Shown: positions 33,570 through 41,877, numbered from the stretch's first letter. The stretch: DNA of 44,150 nt from Leptolyngbya sp. FACHB-60 (GCF_014695775.1 NZ_JACJOX010000053.1:1-44150); one strand, 5' to 3'. Numbers and translations are program-made. Notes: a model not told the origin generated them from the sequence alone.

Positions 33570-33922
33570 CTAAGCATCAGCCACGGTGATCGTATCAGCC
33601 GTTGGCTGGCGGGCTGCTAGGGCCGCCACCAGCGGGCCAAACGCCCTCAACGATGAACAAAATGACAGAGAAAAAAGTGAGAGCCAGCAGCACCGCCCGA
33701 GGTTAAACAAAATACAACGGCCTTCTCCGGCGTAGGAAATACCGACGGTGAGGTTGAGCAAAAAGCCCTGGACAGATGCGATCGCAACGATTTAACCACC
33801 ATAACGATGCCGCTGATGAGGGAGATCTGCCCCATCATGGCGGTAAAAAAGCCGCGGCCACCATCGGCGAAATGATTGCTAAAATACTCAGCGCAATCAG
33901 AGACAACCTTAGTGATGGTCAT
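33570..33922 (-). pseudogene. Frameshifted small membrane protein gene
   Basis: Two adjacent minus-strand frames join into one plausible product: MTITKVVSDCAEYFSNHFAD then GGRGFFTAMMGQISLISGIV in one frame, and IVAIASVQGFLLNLTVGISY, with hydrophobic and Ala-rich sequence to the stop, in the next. The break lies near 33780-33800. It begins 9 bases after the deacylase gene, so it was probably the last gene of that operon. I do not recognise the family. It could also be chance open reading, since neither half matches anything I know. Confidence 0.35.
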
Positions 33923-33930
33923 GCAGCACC

Positions 33931-35001
33931 CTAGGGCTCAGTCTCACTACGGCTGTAGAGAATCTGCATCACGCGCGAGCCGGGTTCGCAGAGGGCGTCG
34001 CGGGCGACCACGGCGACTTCGCCAGCCACGCTAGCTCGGTACTCAGCGACCACATCCCCAAAGGCATTGCGCTGGACCGCTATTGGTTGGCCGGGGGTGA
34101 CGCGATCGCGCAGATCTACCAGCAGCTCCAAAAAGCCGCCCGTGGTAGCGCGAATTGTCTCCAGAGCGTTGCCATAGACGGTGCCCACCTCGGCGGCGGT
34201 GCGCCCCAGGGGGCCATCGATCAGGCCGTAGTGCTTGAGCACGTTGCAGGTACCCTCCACCGCCAAAGCAATTTTGCTGGCGTCAAACCGTCTAGGCCCA
34301 CCAATTTCCACCGTCATCGCCGGAATATCCGCCGCTACTAAAGCGGTTTCCAGGGTGCCGACCAGCCCCGGATCGTTTTGAATCTGCTCAGCCGGAAACA
34401 GCTCGGCCATTTGCCGCACCGTGGGCTGCCGCAGATCGGCAAACAAAAACAGGGTAAAGTCGCTGCCAGTCGTTACCGTGTGGTAGTCGATCACCATATC
34501 GACGTTGGTGATTAGCAGACGATTCCACAGCAGCCCGGCGTGGCGAGTGGCGGCATTGACACCAGTTTCATCTCCCGGCCACACCCGGTTCATATCCACC
34601 TGCGAGCCGCCACCCTGGGCCGTCAGCCAGTGCGATCGCGTATACTCCACCGCCGGACGCGACACTCCCAGCACCGCCACCACACTGCCCGCCATCGCCG
34701 CTGGGTCGAGCTGAGTGATCACCCGCTGCGCCGCATCAATGCCACTCACCTCATCGCCGTGGATGCCGGCCACGAGGCCAACACAAGGGCCGGGGCGATC
34801 GCCCTTGGCCACCACCACCGGCACATACCAGTGCTGGCCCGTCGCCATCTGCACCCCCTGAAAAAAGAAGCGATGGCACTGTCCTGGGGCCAGATCGCCA
34901 ACGACCAGATGGCTAATCGCCGGCACCCCCTGCAGAACGTCACCGGTATAAACGGTCTTCTTGAGGTTGGGGATGGAACTTGGGTTGATGAGAGTGGTCA
35001 T
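33931..35001 (-). CDS. Succinylglutamate desuccinylase/aspartoacylase family protein
   Basis: 356 residues. The M14-type zinc hydrolase core is present: VAGIHGDEVSGIDAAQRV (zinc-binding His and Glu), DMVIDYHTVTTGSD (third zinc His) and a probable catalytic Glu in PAMTVEIGGPRR. A C-terminal domain of about 100 residues follows (GFLELLVDLRDRVTPGQPIA). Family members remove acyl groups from N-acylated amino acids such as N-succinylglutamate or N-acetylaspartate. It is soluble. It lies on the same strand as the two cyanophycinases, but a 1.1-kb gap separates them, so a metabolic link (aspartate/arginine release) is inference. No AST-pathway genes are nearby. Confidence 0.9.
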   Translation of the reverse strand: MTTLINPSSIPNLKKTVYTGDVLQGVPAISHLVVGDLAPGQCHRFFFQGVQMATGQHWYVPVVVAKGDRPGPCVGLVAGIHGDEVSGIDAAQRVITQLDPAAMAGSVVAVLGVSRPAVEYTRSHWLTAQGGGSQVDMNRVWPGDETGVNAATRHAGLLWNRLLITNVDMVIDYHTVTTGSDFTLFLFADLRQPTVRQMAELFPAEQIQNDPGLVGTLETALVAADIPAMTVEIGGPRRFDASKIALAVEGTCNVLKHYGLIDGPLGRTAAEVGTVYGNALETIRATTGGFLELLVDLRDRVTPGQPIAVQRNAFGDVVAEYRASVAGEVAVVARDALCEPGSRVMQILYSRSETEP

Positions 35002-35191
35002 AGGGGTTAGCGGTTGTGGAATTTACACCAGCGTCTATGAATACCGGCGACGCGACGCTCTCAGTGCAGCCTCTGCTTAAGCGTTAGACTACCCCCTCAA
35101 GGCCATCGCTCGCGCAGCTAGTGCAGCCCACCTGGGTCAAAGCGCCTCGGCGGTAGAGTCAGGTGCGGTGGGCAGCTGCTCAAATTTTTCG

Positions 35192-35225
35192 GCCCGCAAT
35201 GCCGTAGGCCTGCGGCATTGCGGGC
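35192..35225. repeat. 13-bp perfect hairpin
   Basis: GCCCGCAATGCCG (35192-35204) pairs with CGGCATTGCGGGC (35213-35225), loop TAGGCCTG. It follows a TTTTT run on the plus strand. It is upstream of the deacylase gene and may be a repeat or an RNA end. Confidence 0.5.
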
Positions 35226-35448
35226 TAGCACTATTAAAAATGCAACAGAGCAGATAGAGAGTGGAGCCCAAAGCGAGCGGAGCACCTAAAACGACCCGTA
35301 GGAGATCCAGGGTACCAGGAGTGAGGGTATCGTTCCTGCATCGGTGGCAACCTATTCCAGGGGCGCTTAGCGCTGCTACCGCCAGCCCAACCTAGCCCTG
35401 GCTAATTCCCATAAGAACAGCACCGAAAGAACAGCCCTGACAGGCAAT

Positions 35449-35542
35449 AGTTGAGACTGGGGTAGTGAACGGGTCTATAACCATCGCCAATAAGCTACTT
35501 ATAAAAACGTCCTAACCTTACGGCAACGTACGGCAACGGCTA
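35449..35542 (+). repeat. Dispersed repeat S, copy 1
   Basis: Matches 37168-37254 block by block: AGACTGGG-AG-GAACGGGT-TATA-CCATCG, then AACGTCC-AACCTT and GGCAACGGCTAT. This copy carries an internal duplication of ACGGCAACG. Each copy lies in the 3' flank of one of the two cyanophycinase genes, on the downstream side. Confidence 0.6.
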
Positions 35543-35727
35543 TGAACATGGTGCTAACAATGGGCAATAGGGCCAAATCCCAAAGGCGCTCATTGCTGAC
35601 CAAGGGAGGCCATTTTTAAGACTAAAGACGGCGGCTATCGATAGCCTTTCTAGCGAGTAACAGCTCCGCCCATCAGCACCATTCAGGGGAGACACAGCCA
35701 TAGTCATGTTGGGTAGAACATCAAAAA

Positions 35728-35765
35728 GCCCTAAAAACGTTCAGACGTTTGAACGTTTTTAGGGC
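35728..35765. terminator. 15-bp perfect hairpin
   Basis: GCCCTAAAAACGTTC (35728-35742) pairs with GAACGTTTTTAGGGC (35751-35765), loop AGACGTTT. Its A/T-rich arms resemble the hairpin at 13394-13426. It may end transcripts coming from the second cyanophycinase gene about 360 bases upstream. Confidence 0.5.
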
Positions 35766-35800
35766 AATATCTCAACTAGACGAGCTACAGCTATAGCTAT

Positions 35801-35910
35801 CGCCAGATCGGTTATGACACTCTGCATAATCCCTTAGAGCGATGGCTATACGCCAATGCGCTGCCCCAGTTTTTGCCGGTGATAGTAGCTCATGTCCTAA
35901 GCGCAGTGGC
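35801..35910 (+). repeat. Dispersed repeat R, copy 2
   Basis: Diverged second copy of the element at 20401-20500, with CGCCAGATCGGTTATGACAC at its left end and CCCCAGTTTTTGCCGGTG in the middle. A fragment of the middle part (GCGCTGCCCCAGTT) is also seen near 37127-37140. Confidence 0.6.
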
Positions 35911-36127
35911 CAACGCTATATATTGCAGCAGTTGATTTAGCTAAGACACTTTGACAGGCGCAATCCTTTGGTAGGGACACTGCACTGCAATGCCCCCGCG
36001 TCAAACCTGTCCTAACTCGACGGACGTTTGCAATAGTGCCTAGAGCAGAGGGGAGCCAGGGAAACGCAGTACGTCTAAGGGCTGGGCTATCACTCATCGC
36101 ATAACACTCGTTACCTAACCGCTACCA

Positions 36128-36934
36128 CTACACGATCGGCGTATGGGTTTTGAGGTTAAAACGGTAGCCCTGGGGCAGAATATGCAGCTTGACCCCGCAT
36201 AGGGCAATGGGTTCGTCGTTGAGTAAACCCTCCAGGTTGTTGTGGGTGGCGCTGGTTTCATCCACCACGGTGACGGTTCCCTGGCCGACTACGGTAAACT
36301 CGTCCCCGGTCACGATAATGCCGGTGTTTTCGTCAATACCCAGACCCAGCACCGCCGGTTGCAGTACCAAAGCTGCCAGCAGACGACCCAGGCGGCCCCG
36401 CTGGGCAAAGTGCTGATCGACCACAATGCCCGGCAAAAAGCCCATGCCCGGTCCCATTTCCACCGCGTCAACACTAGGGTTCGATACTGAGGACCCGCCC
36501 ACAATCATTTCGTCGGGCATCATCGCTGCCCCGGCGCTGGTGCCGCCAATCACTGCCCCGGCGGCCCGGCGCTCACGAATGGCCTTGCCCAAGGGCGTAT
36601 CTTTGATATAGTCAACAATCCGTGACTGGTCGCCCCCAGTAAAAAAAATGCCGGTGGCTTCGGAGACCTTACGAAGGCCGTCTTCCCGCTCAGCGTCTTC
36701 CCGGCGCTCGGTGTGCACGACTTCTACTGACTCGGCGCCAAGCCGCTCAAACACACGGATATATTCGTCCCCAACTTCGCCAGGCAGGCTGGTGGCGGCG
36801 GTCATGACAGCAACGTGGGCGTTGACGCCCCCGGCAGCGCGAAGAAATTCTCGTAGTACGAGGCAGTCGCCCTCTTTGTCTTCTGCGCCGCCGATGATGA
36901 CGAGCGAGCCCAGTTGTTCTTGTTCGGTACCCAC
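36128..36934 (-). CDS. cphB: Cyanophycinase, copy 2
   Basis: 268 residues, usual cyanophycinase length (peptidase S51). It has LVIIGGAEDKEGDC at the N-terminus, ATGIFFTGGDQSRIVD, the nucleophile Ser in VIGGTSAGAAMMP, MGFLPGIVVDQHFAQRGRLG and LGIDENTGIIV. Cyanophycinase is a cytosolic exopeptidase that cuts cyanophycin (multi-L-arginyl-poly-L-aspartate) to beta-Asp-Arg dipeptides, releasing stored nitrogen. The start is GTG, with AAGGAG 8 bases before it. The protein differs from the neighbouring copy at roughly 45 of 268 positions by my hand alignment, so it is a tandem duplicate. No cyanophycin synthetase (cphA) gene is in the window, although it often follows cphB. Confidence 0.95.
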   Translation of the reverse strand: MGTEQEQLGSLVIIGGAEDKEGDCLVLREFLRAAGGVNAHVAVMTAATSLPGEVGDEYIRVFERLGAESVEVVHTERREDAEREDGLRKVSEATGIFFTGGDQSRIVDYIKDTPLGKAIRERRAAGAVIGGTSAGAAMMPDEMIVGGSSVSNPSVDAVEMGPGMGFLPGIVVDQHFAQRGRLGRLLAALVLQPAVLGLGIDENTGIIVTGDEFTVVGQGTVTVVDETSATHNNLEGLLNDEPIALCGVKLHILPQGYRFNLKTHTPIV

Positions 36935-37250
36935 AGTGATGACTCCTTAAAAGTGTCTGTAAAGTGTTTGTCGTTACAGAACTCAAGTATCACAGACGAA
37001 TGGGGTGGTCATGCTATGCCTATTGGCCATACCTTTCGGCTACATTGGCCTCAGCCCAGGGGGCATGCCCCCTTGGGCTGAGGTTGCCTGGGCCATACCT
37101 TTCTACCAACCTGGTGATCGCATATGTAGCGCTGCCCCAGTTCGCATAGGACAGTACTGACCGCCTGTAGCCAAGACTGGGACAGCGAACGGGTGTATAG
37201 CCATCGACTGTGGGTTACTGATGAGAACGTCCCAACCTTCGTGGCAACGG
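36935..37250. other. Gap between the two cyanophycinase genes
   Basis: Contains the hairpin element with 13-bp direct repeats (37025-37103), a fragment of repeat R near 37127-37140 and most of repeat S copy 2. There is no ORF of note. Confidence 0.5.
37025..37103. repeat. MITE-like hairpin flanked by 13-bp direct repeats
   Basis: GGCCATACCTTTC occurs at 37025-37037 and again at 37091-37103. Between them, 37049-37083 is a near-perfect fold-back of CCTCAGCCCAGGGGGCA against TGCCCCCTTGGGCTGAGG with one bulged base. Identical flanking repeats around a hairpin look like a small inserted element with a target duplication, but could also arise from slippage. Confidence 0.55.
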
Positions 37251-37254
37251 CTAT
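37168..37254 (+). repeat. Dispersed repeat S, copy 2
   Basis: Second copy of 35449-35542, touching the end of the first cyanophycinase gene. See copy 1 for the shared blocks. Confidence 0.6.
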
Positions 37255-38054
37255 ACCAGCGGCGTATGGGTTTTGAGATTAAACCGATAGCCGTGGGGCA
37301 AAATGTGCAGCTTCACGCCCCATAGGGCAATGGGTTCGTCTTTTAGCACCCCCTCCAGGTTGTTGTGGGTGGCCGTGGTTTCATCCACCACGGTGATGCT
37401 CCCCTCACCCACCACCTCAAACTCATCGCCGGTCACCACAATGCTGGTGTTTTCATCGATACCCAGACCCAGCACCGCCGGTTGTAGCGCCAGGGCGGAT
37501 AGCAGACGACCCAGGCGACCCCGCTGGGCAAAGTGCTGATCGACCACAATGCCGGGTAAAAACCCCATACCTGGCCCCATTTCGACCGCATCCATGCTGG
37601 GGTTTGATACCGACGACCCACCCACGATCATCTCGTCGGGCATCATGGCGGCTCCGGCGCTGGTGCCACCAATGACAGCTCCCTCTTGACGGCGTTGGCG
37701 AATAGCCGCGTCCAGGGGGGTGTCTTTGATAAAATCGACAATCCGCGACTGGTCGCCCCCGGTAAAGAAAATGCCGGTGGCCGAGGCAATCTTTTTGAGG
37801 TTGTCTTCTCGATCCGAGTCTTCTCGTCGCTCGGTGTTCACCACCTCTACCGACTGGGCTCCAATGCGCTCAAAAACGCGAATGTATTCAGCTCCTACCT
37901 CGCCGGGCAGGCTGGTGGCGGCGGTCATAACAGCGATATGGGCTTTAATGCCTCCAGCAATGCGAACAAATTCTCGCAGAATGGTGCAGTCGCCTTCTTT
38001 ATCTTCTGCGCCGCCGATAATCACAAGCGGGCCGATGGTCTGTTCGGTACCCAT
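37251..38054 (-). CDS. cphB: Cyanophycinase, copy 1
   Basis: 267 residues with all family features: LVIIGGAEDKEGDCTILREF, ATGIFFTGGDQSRIVDFIKD, nucleophile Ser in VIGGTSAGAAMMP, GIVVDQHFAQRGRLGRLL and ENTSIVVTGDEF. It begins with ATG at 38052-38054, preceded by AGGAG at 8 bases, the same spacing as the other copy. Differences from copy 2 are spread along the chain and mostly conservative, and the Ser motif is unchanged, so both look active. Separate regulation is possible, since 316 bases lie between them. Confidence 0.95.
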   Translation of the reverse strand: MGTEQTIGPLVIIGGAEDKEGDCTILREFVRIAGGIKAHIAVMTAATSLPGEVGAEYIRVFERIGAQSVEVVNTERREDSDREDNLKKIASATGIFFTGGDQSRIVDFIKDTPLDAAIRQRRQEGAVIGGTSAGAAMMPDEMIVGGSSVSNPSMDAVEMGPGMGFLPGIVVDQHFAQRGRLGRLLSALALQPAVLGLGIDENTSIVVTGDEFEVVGEGSITVVDETTATHNNLEGVLKDEPIALWGVKLHILPHGYRFNLKTHTPLV

Positions 38055-38404
38055 AGCGGTAACTCCTGAGGGATTGGTTGAGAGCGTAGTAACTCCCAGC
38101 TGGGTAGGCGGGGCATGCCATACCTACCGGCTGAGTCTTCGAGAAGGAGTTGCCGTTGGCGCGGTTGATCGCGCGTTCACAGTCTAGCGTTAGCCAGCGT
38201 CTACACCTCATCCAGCGGCGGGACAAAGGTAGCCTCGCCGCCTTTGCTGGGGGAAACGGTCAGCGTTTTGTAGGTTGGGTTTTGAACTCAGACTGTGGGT
38301 TGGGTGAAGCAACTGCGGAATCCAGCAAAGTTCTGATGCTGTTGGGTTCCACTCCGTACCACCCAACCCACAGCGGCTCCGAGAGTCTAACCTTGGCGGT
38401 TCAC
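38055..38404. other. Gap with a long-loop inverted repeat
   Basis: CTGTGGGTTGGGTG (38293-38306) is the exact reverse complement of CACCCAACCCACAG (38360-38373). It is the GGTTGGGTG-type repeat common between cyanobacterial genes. The promoter for the cyanophycinase genes is expected in 38070-38280; no NtcA site was found by eye. Confidence 0.5.
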
Positions 38405-39481
38405 CTAGTAGCGCAGGGTGAGGGCAATGCGGTCGTAGTCGGCCAGGGCACCGTCGTCCATCAGCATGACTTCACCCCCCTTGGCCAGCACGGCTTCGAT
38501 GACTTCGTCGATCGCGTCATCCATCACGTCGGTGCCGCCTTTTTCATCGACTACCTGAAGGCCACCTTTGTCATCCACCGTGGCCGGAATGCGGTAGCCG
38601 TTTTCAACCAGCAGCAATTGACCGCGCCCTTCGTGGGCGAGCTGCCAAATTTCCTCCAGGGCAGAGGCCACTTTTTTCTCGCCCATGGCGGTGTCGAGGG
38701 CAGCCAGGGCGTCGGCGCGCTGCTGCGATCGCACCTCCTGCACAATCGGCCACACCTGAGGCATCAGCTCGGCCTCGGTGGCGCTGTCAAAGTTGCCGGT
38801 GATGGTGCCCGCAATCTGTGACGTGTACTGCGACACTTCTTGAAAGAAGGAGATCTGGCGAATTACCCCGCCCACGATGATCGGCAGCGAGTCGTCTGCG
38901 GCATAGGCGGTAAAGGCGCGATCGACCGACTGAAAGAAGCGACGATGGCGATCATCAACATAGGCCGAGTCGGCCTGATCGGGTGGGGCGGTGGTGGCCC
39001 CAGGGCCTTCCATTTGCAACGGGAAGTCTTTGTTATTCACCTCTTCAAGGGTTTCGCCGGTGCCCGCCAGCAGACGGCTGGCGTTTTGGCTGAGCAAAAA
39101 CACCCAGTAGCGCTGGGCGCGGTGCAGCCCGTAGACTAGGTCGCGAGTGGCAAAGCTCTGGTCAATAATCACCCGCTTGGGCACAGTGAAAGGCAGGTAG
39201 AATTTTTTGGCGAAATCGTCAGCGACAAACAGCGCCAGGCCGTCGAGGGCGTAGTCGTAATTGATATCCTCCACTAACTCGTCCAGGTCTTTCAGCAGCG
39301 GCTCTAGCTCGCGGGTGGAAAATTCTTCGGAAAGGCGATCGGTGGCCTCTTTAACCAGGTTTTTGACCCGAATGGGATCTTGCTTGTTGTCAGGGGAGGT
39401 GCGGTGGGTGGGCAGCAGCAGCGACAGGGCGGGTACCTTGGTGAGGCTTTGCAGTTCCTTAAGATCTTGGCGGGTAATCAT
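38405..39481 (-). CDS. Probable baeRF-family (eRF1-like) protein
   Basis: 358 residues, soluble and acidic. It starts MITRQDLKELQSLTKVPALS with LLLPTHRTSPDNKQDPIRVK and LALFVADDFAKKFYLPF. The middle part has LHRAQRYWVFLLSQNASRLL, and the C-terminal part has GQLLLVENGYRIPATVDDKG and DVMDDAIDEVIEAVLAKGGE. This organisation matches what I recall of bacterial archaeo-eukaryotic release-factor (baeRF) families, predicted to act on stalled ribosomes. The GGQ of true release factors is not seen. Treat the family as probable and the role as unknown. The ATG at 39479-39481 is preceded by weakly purine-rich sequence. Confidence 0.65.
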   Translation of the reverse strand: MITRQDLKELQSLTKVPALSLLLPTHRTSPDNKQDPIRVKNLVKEATDRLSEEFSTRELEPLLKDLDELVEDINYDYALDGLALFVADDFAKKFYLPFTVPKRVIIDQSFATRDLVYGLHRAQRYWVFLLSQNASRLLAGTGETLEEVNNKDFPLQMEGPGATTAPPDQADSAYVDDRHRRFFQSVDRAFTAYAADDSLPIIVGGVIRQISFFQEVSQYTSQIAGTITGNFDSATEAELMPQVWPIVQEVRSQQRADALAALDTAMGEKKVASALEEIWQLAHEGRGQLLLVENGYRIPATVDDKGGLQVVDEKGGTDVMDDAIDEVIEAVLAKGGEVMLMDDGALADYDRIALTLRY

Positions 39482-40050
39482 GAGCAGTTTTCCTATCTAG
39501 TCATCGAGGGGACCTGGGGCCACCCCTGTCTCGTTATAAGGGGTGAATAGGTAGGGTGGGCCCTGGCCACCTTTAACCTTGTGGTGTGACCATCACCTAG
39601 GTAATGCAGTGGCCGCCGCGCCCGCGCCCAGCTTTGATGCGTCCATCAAAACAACATCTGGCTGGCTAGTTTCGCATAGCTTAATTCCCTCGTGAATAAA
39701 GCTAGATAATGTCACGTTCCAGCCGTCGAGCTCATTCGGGCAGGCACCCGAAATCGCTCGAGAATTGGCCTCTTCAATCAAAAGCATAGGTTTTCTAGAC
39801 GTTGCAACGCCCGTTCAAATTCTTGAAAGGAATGTCCTATTCTGAAGTGAGCTAAGACTTCAGGAGTAGGGCTGCTGGGATGGACTATGGCTGCAACAGT
39901 AAAGGATTACTATAGGAAATTCATAGAAAAACGTTGCCCTGAAAATTTTGCCCCTTGTAGAGGGGAGTTGACATCTTGACATGCTTTTAGCGAAGTAAGG
40001 CTAACTCAAGCAACGTTTAATCATCCCTATAAAGACTTTAAGGACTGACC
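39482..40050. other. Gap with a decayed receiver fragment
   Basis: Besides the fragment at 39593-39787, the stretch 39551-39575 has a GTAGGGTGGGCC-type fold-back repeat. The last 200 bases lead into the Lin0512 gene and show nothing else I recognise. Confidence 0.4.
39593..39787 (-). pseudogene. Truncated response-regulator receiver domain
   Basis: 64 residues matching the first half of a receiver domain: MLLIEEANSRAISGACPNEL (the acidic pair is here Glu-Glu), GWNVTLSSFIHEGIKLCETS, then QPDVVLMDASKLGAG, where Asp corresponds to the phospho-acceptor. The usual MPxxDG, the Thr/Ser and Lys motifs and the second half are absent. It is probably a gene remnant. Confidence 0.5.
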
Positions 40051-40416
40051 GTGGCTCACAAGCGACTGATTATTGAAATGGGAATGGGCGTCGATCAGCA
40101 CGGCCAAGACCCCACCGTGGCGGCAGCGCGAGCGGTGCGCAATGCGATCGCCCACAACGCCCTCCCCGGCGTTTGGGAAGTCGCTGGCCTCAGCCACCCC
40201 AACGAGATGCTTGTCGAAGTGCAGGTCGCCGTTCCCTTTCCCGATCAGGTGCGGCAAGACGACGTGCTAGCCGTGCTGCCCTTTGGCCAAAAGACCCTGG
40301 TACTCAAGGAAGGCGGCATGGTAGTGGCCGGGCGTGCCATCCCTGAACTCGACGATAAGAACGACGATATGTATGTGGCGATCGCCGCAGTAACGGTATC
40401 GATCCCCGATTCATAG
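40051..40416 (+). CDS. Lin0512 family protein
   Basis: 121 residues, soluble. It matches the small conserved Lin0512 family: HKRLIIEMGMGVDQHGQDPT, VAAARAVRNAIAHNALPGVW and the Gly-rich/Val-rich end GMVVAGRAIPELDDKNDDMY. The function is unknown. The start is GTG at 40051. It is convergent with the channel gene, with a fold-back between them. Confidence 0.85.
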   Translation: MAHKRLIIEMGMGVDQHGQDPTVAAARAVRNAIAHNALPGVWEVAGLSHPNEMLVEVQVAVPFPDQVRQDDVLAVLPFGQKTLVLKEGGMVVAGRAIPELDDKNDDMYVAIAAVTVSIPDS

Positions 40417-40454
40417 GCAATAAATATGGGTTAGAAAGTTTTGAGTTCTCAGTT

Positions 40455-40498
40455 TTGAGTTTTGAGTTGACCGCCATAATTCAAAGCTCAAAACTCAA
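40455..40498. terminator. TTTTGAG-repeat hairpin between convergent genes
   Basis: TTGAGTTTTGAG (40455-40466) pairs with CTCAAAACTCAA (40487-40498). The wider region 40436-40511 is built of TTTTGAG units and their complement, with U-rich ends on both strands, so a bidirectional terminator is likely. Confidence 0.55.
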
Positions 40499-40510
40499 CA
40501 TTCAAAACTT

Positions 40511-41572
40511 TTACCTTAACCTCGCCCCTCGATACCGCATCTCCTTCTTCATCGCATTCTGCTGGGCAAAGTTGGGCATATCCCCCTGATGGCCCATCAA
40601 TATAATCGAGTCGCCCAGGGCCAGATAGGTAGCTCGGCTGGGGTGAATAATCACCTCGCCGTCGGCGCGGCGCAGGGCTACGGTGATAAACGTGCCCTGA
40701 CCCTTGACCTCAATGTCGCCGATGGTGCCGCCAATCAGCGGTGAGGCGGCATTAATCACCAACTCATTTAGCTGAATATCTAGCTCCGCCAAAAACTCGT
40801 TTAGCCCGTGCTGGCCATCGGTCTGCGACAAAAAGTCCACCGCTGATGGATGGCTGATCAAGTGGGCCATGCGCAGGGCGCTAATGCTGGCGGGCAGCAC
40901 CACATGGTTAGCCCCGGCCAAACGCAGCTTTTTCTCGGTGGAGGGCATTTCGCCTCGGGCCAAAATCATCAGGTTTGGGTTCATCTCCCGCGCCGTCAGA
41001 GTAATGAACACGTTGGCAGCGTCGTTGGGCAACACCGTCGCCAGCGATTTGGCCCGGAGAATTCCTGCTGCTTCCAGGGCCATTTCATCGGTGGCGTTGC
41101 CTTGATACATTAAATAGCCCTGCTCTTGGGCCAGGGCCACCCGCTCAGGGTCATTGTCAACAATGATGAATGGCTGGCGATCGCGCTTTAGCTTGCGGGC
41201 CACCAGCTGGCCAATGCGGCCAAAGCCGCAGATAATCACATGGTCTTCCAGGCCGGCAATCTCTTTAGTCATGCGTTTCACGTTGAGGGCTCGATGAATC
41301 TCCCCTTCGGTAATCATCTGCACGAAGCCCGACACGGTGTAGGCCACCGATAGCGCTCCCGCGATAATCACAAAAATCGTAAACACCTTGAGCGGCGGCG
41401 AGGTCAGGGGCTGCACTTCCCCATAGCCCACCCCAAAGATGGTGATCACGACCATATAGATGGCGTCGAGGAAGTTCCAGCCTGCCGCCATATAGCCAAT
41501 TACCGCCGTCACCACCGTCAGCGAGAAGAAGATAATTCCCGTCACAATCCGCCGAAATGAGCTATTTGGCAT
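40511..41572 (-). CDS. Potassium channel with RCK (TrkA-N/TrkA-C) domain
   Basis: 353 residues. Two membrane helices (FRRIVTGIIFFSLTVVTAVI and FTIFVIIAGALSVAYTVSGF) bracket a pore loop with filter TIFGVGYGEV. A cytosolic RCK module follows: TrkA-N Rossmann motif VIICGFGRIGQLVARKL with FIIVDNDPE, and a TrkA-C domain near the C-terminus (INAASPLIGGTIGDIEVKGQ). This is the MthK/YugO type, a ligand-gated K+ channel tetramer. The frame opens at 41689, but I chose the ATG at 41572 because GAGGTG precedes it at proper spacing and homologues start at the first helix. Confidence 0.92.
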   Translation of the reverse strand: MPNSSFRRIVTGIIFFSLTVVTAVIGYMAAGWNFLDAIYMVVITIFGVGYGEVQPLTSPPLKVFTIFVIIAGALSVAYTVSGFVQMITEGEIHRALNVKRMTKEIAGLEDHVIICGFGRIGQLVARKLKRDRQPFIIVDNDPERVALAQEQGYLMYQGNATDEMALEAAGILRAKSLATVLPNDAANVFITLTAREMNPNLMILARGEMPSTEKKLRLAGANHVVLPASISALRMAHLISHPSAVDFLSQTDGQHGLNEFLAELDIQLNELVINAASPLIGGTIGDIEVKGQGTFITVALRRADGEVIIHPSRATYLALGDSIILMGHQGDMPNFAQQNAMKKEMRYRGARLR

Positions 41573-41877
41573 CAACACCTCAGACAGGGCCCAGGCCTCG
41601 ACAGAAATCGGATCAGTTCTCAAATAAAGGCTATGGTAATTGACAGTCTGCCCCTCAAAGAGTGCGGCACATAGCAAACTGAGATACACTATAAAGCAAA
41701 CTCATAATGACTTCGACTAAGTCCACTATCTATAAAATATTGCCCGTATAAGGGCCGCTCTAAGGGCGTTCGCGTTCGCGAGGCGTCTTTTTTAGAGAAA
41801 GTGTTTCTGAATGAGAATCGCCCAGCCCAGTCAGTTTTATCGTTTTTGTCCCTCCTACCTCCATTGATTCTGCGACT

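Larger units (their letters stand above)
35002..36127. other. 1.1-kb hairpin- and repeat-rich gap
   Basis: No credible gene. It holds a 13-bp hairpin (35192-35225), a 15-bp hairpin (35728-35765) and copies of two dispersed repeats (35449-35542 and 35801-35910). Near 35970-36000 there is another fragment, TAGGGACACTGCACTGCAAT. The region looks like an accumulation site for small noncoding repeats downstream of the second cyanophycinase gene. Confidence 0.5.

Noticed and set aside
40436..40511. Possible CRISPR-like array from repeated TTTTGAG units
   Set aside because: Units are too short and irregular, without spacers; better explained as a fold-back terminator.
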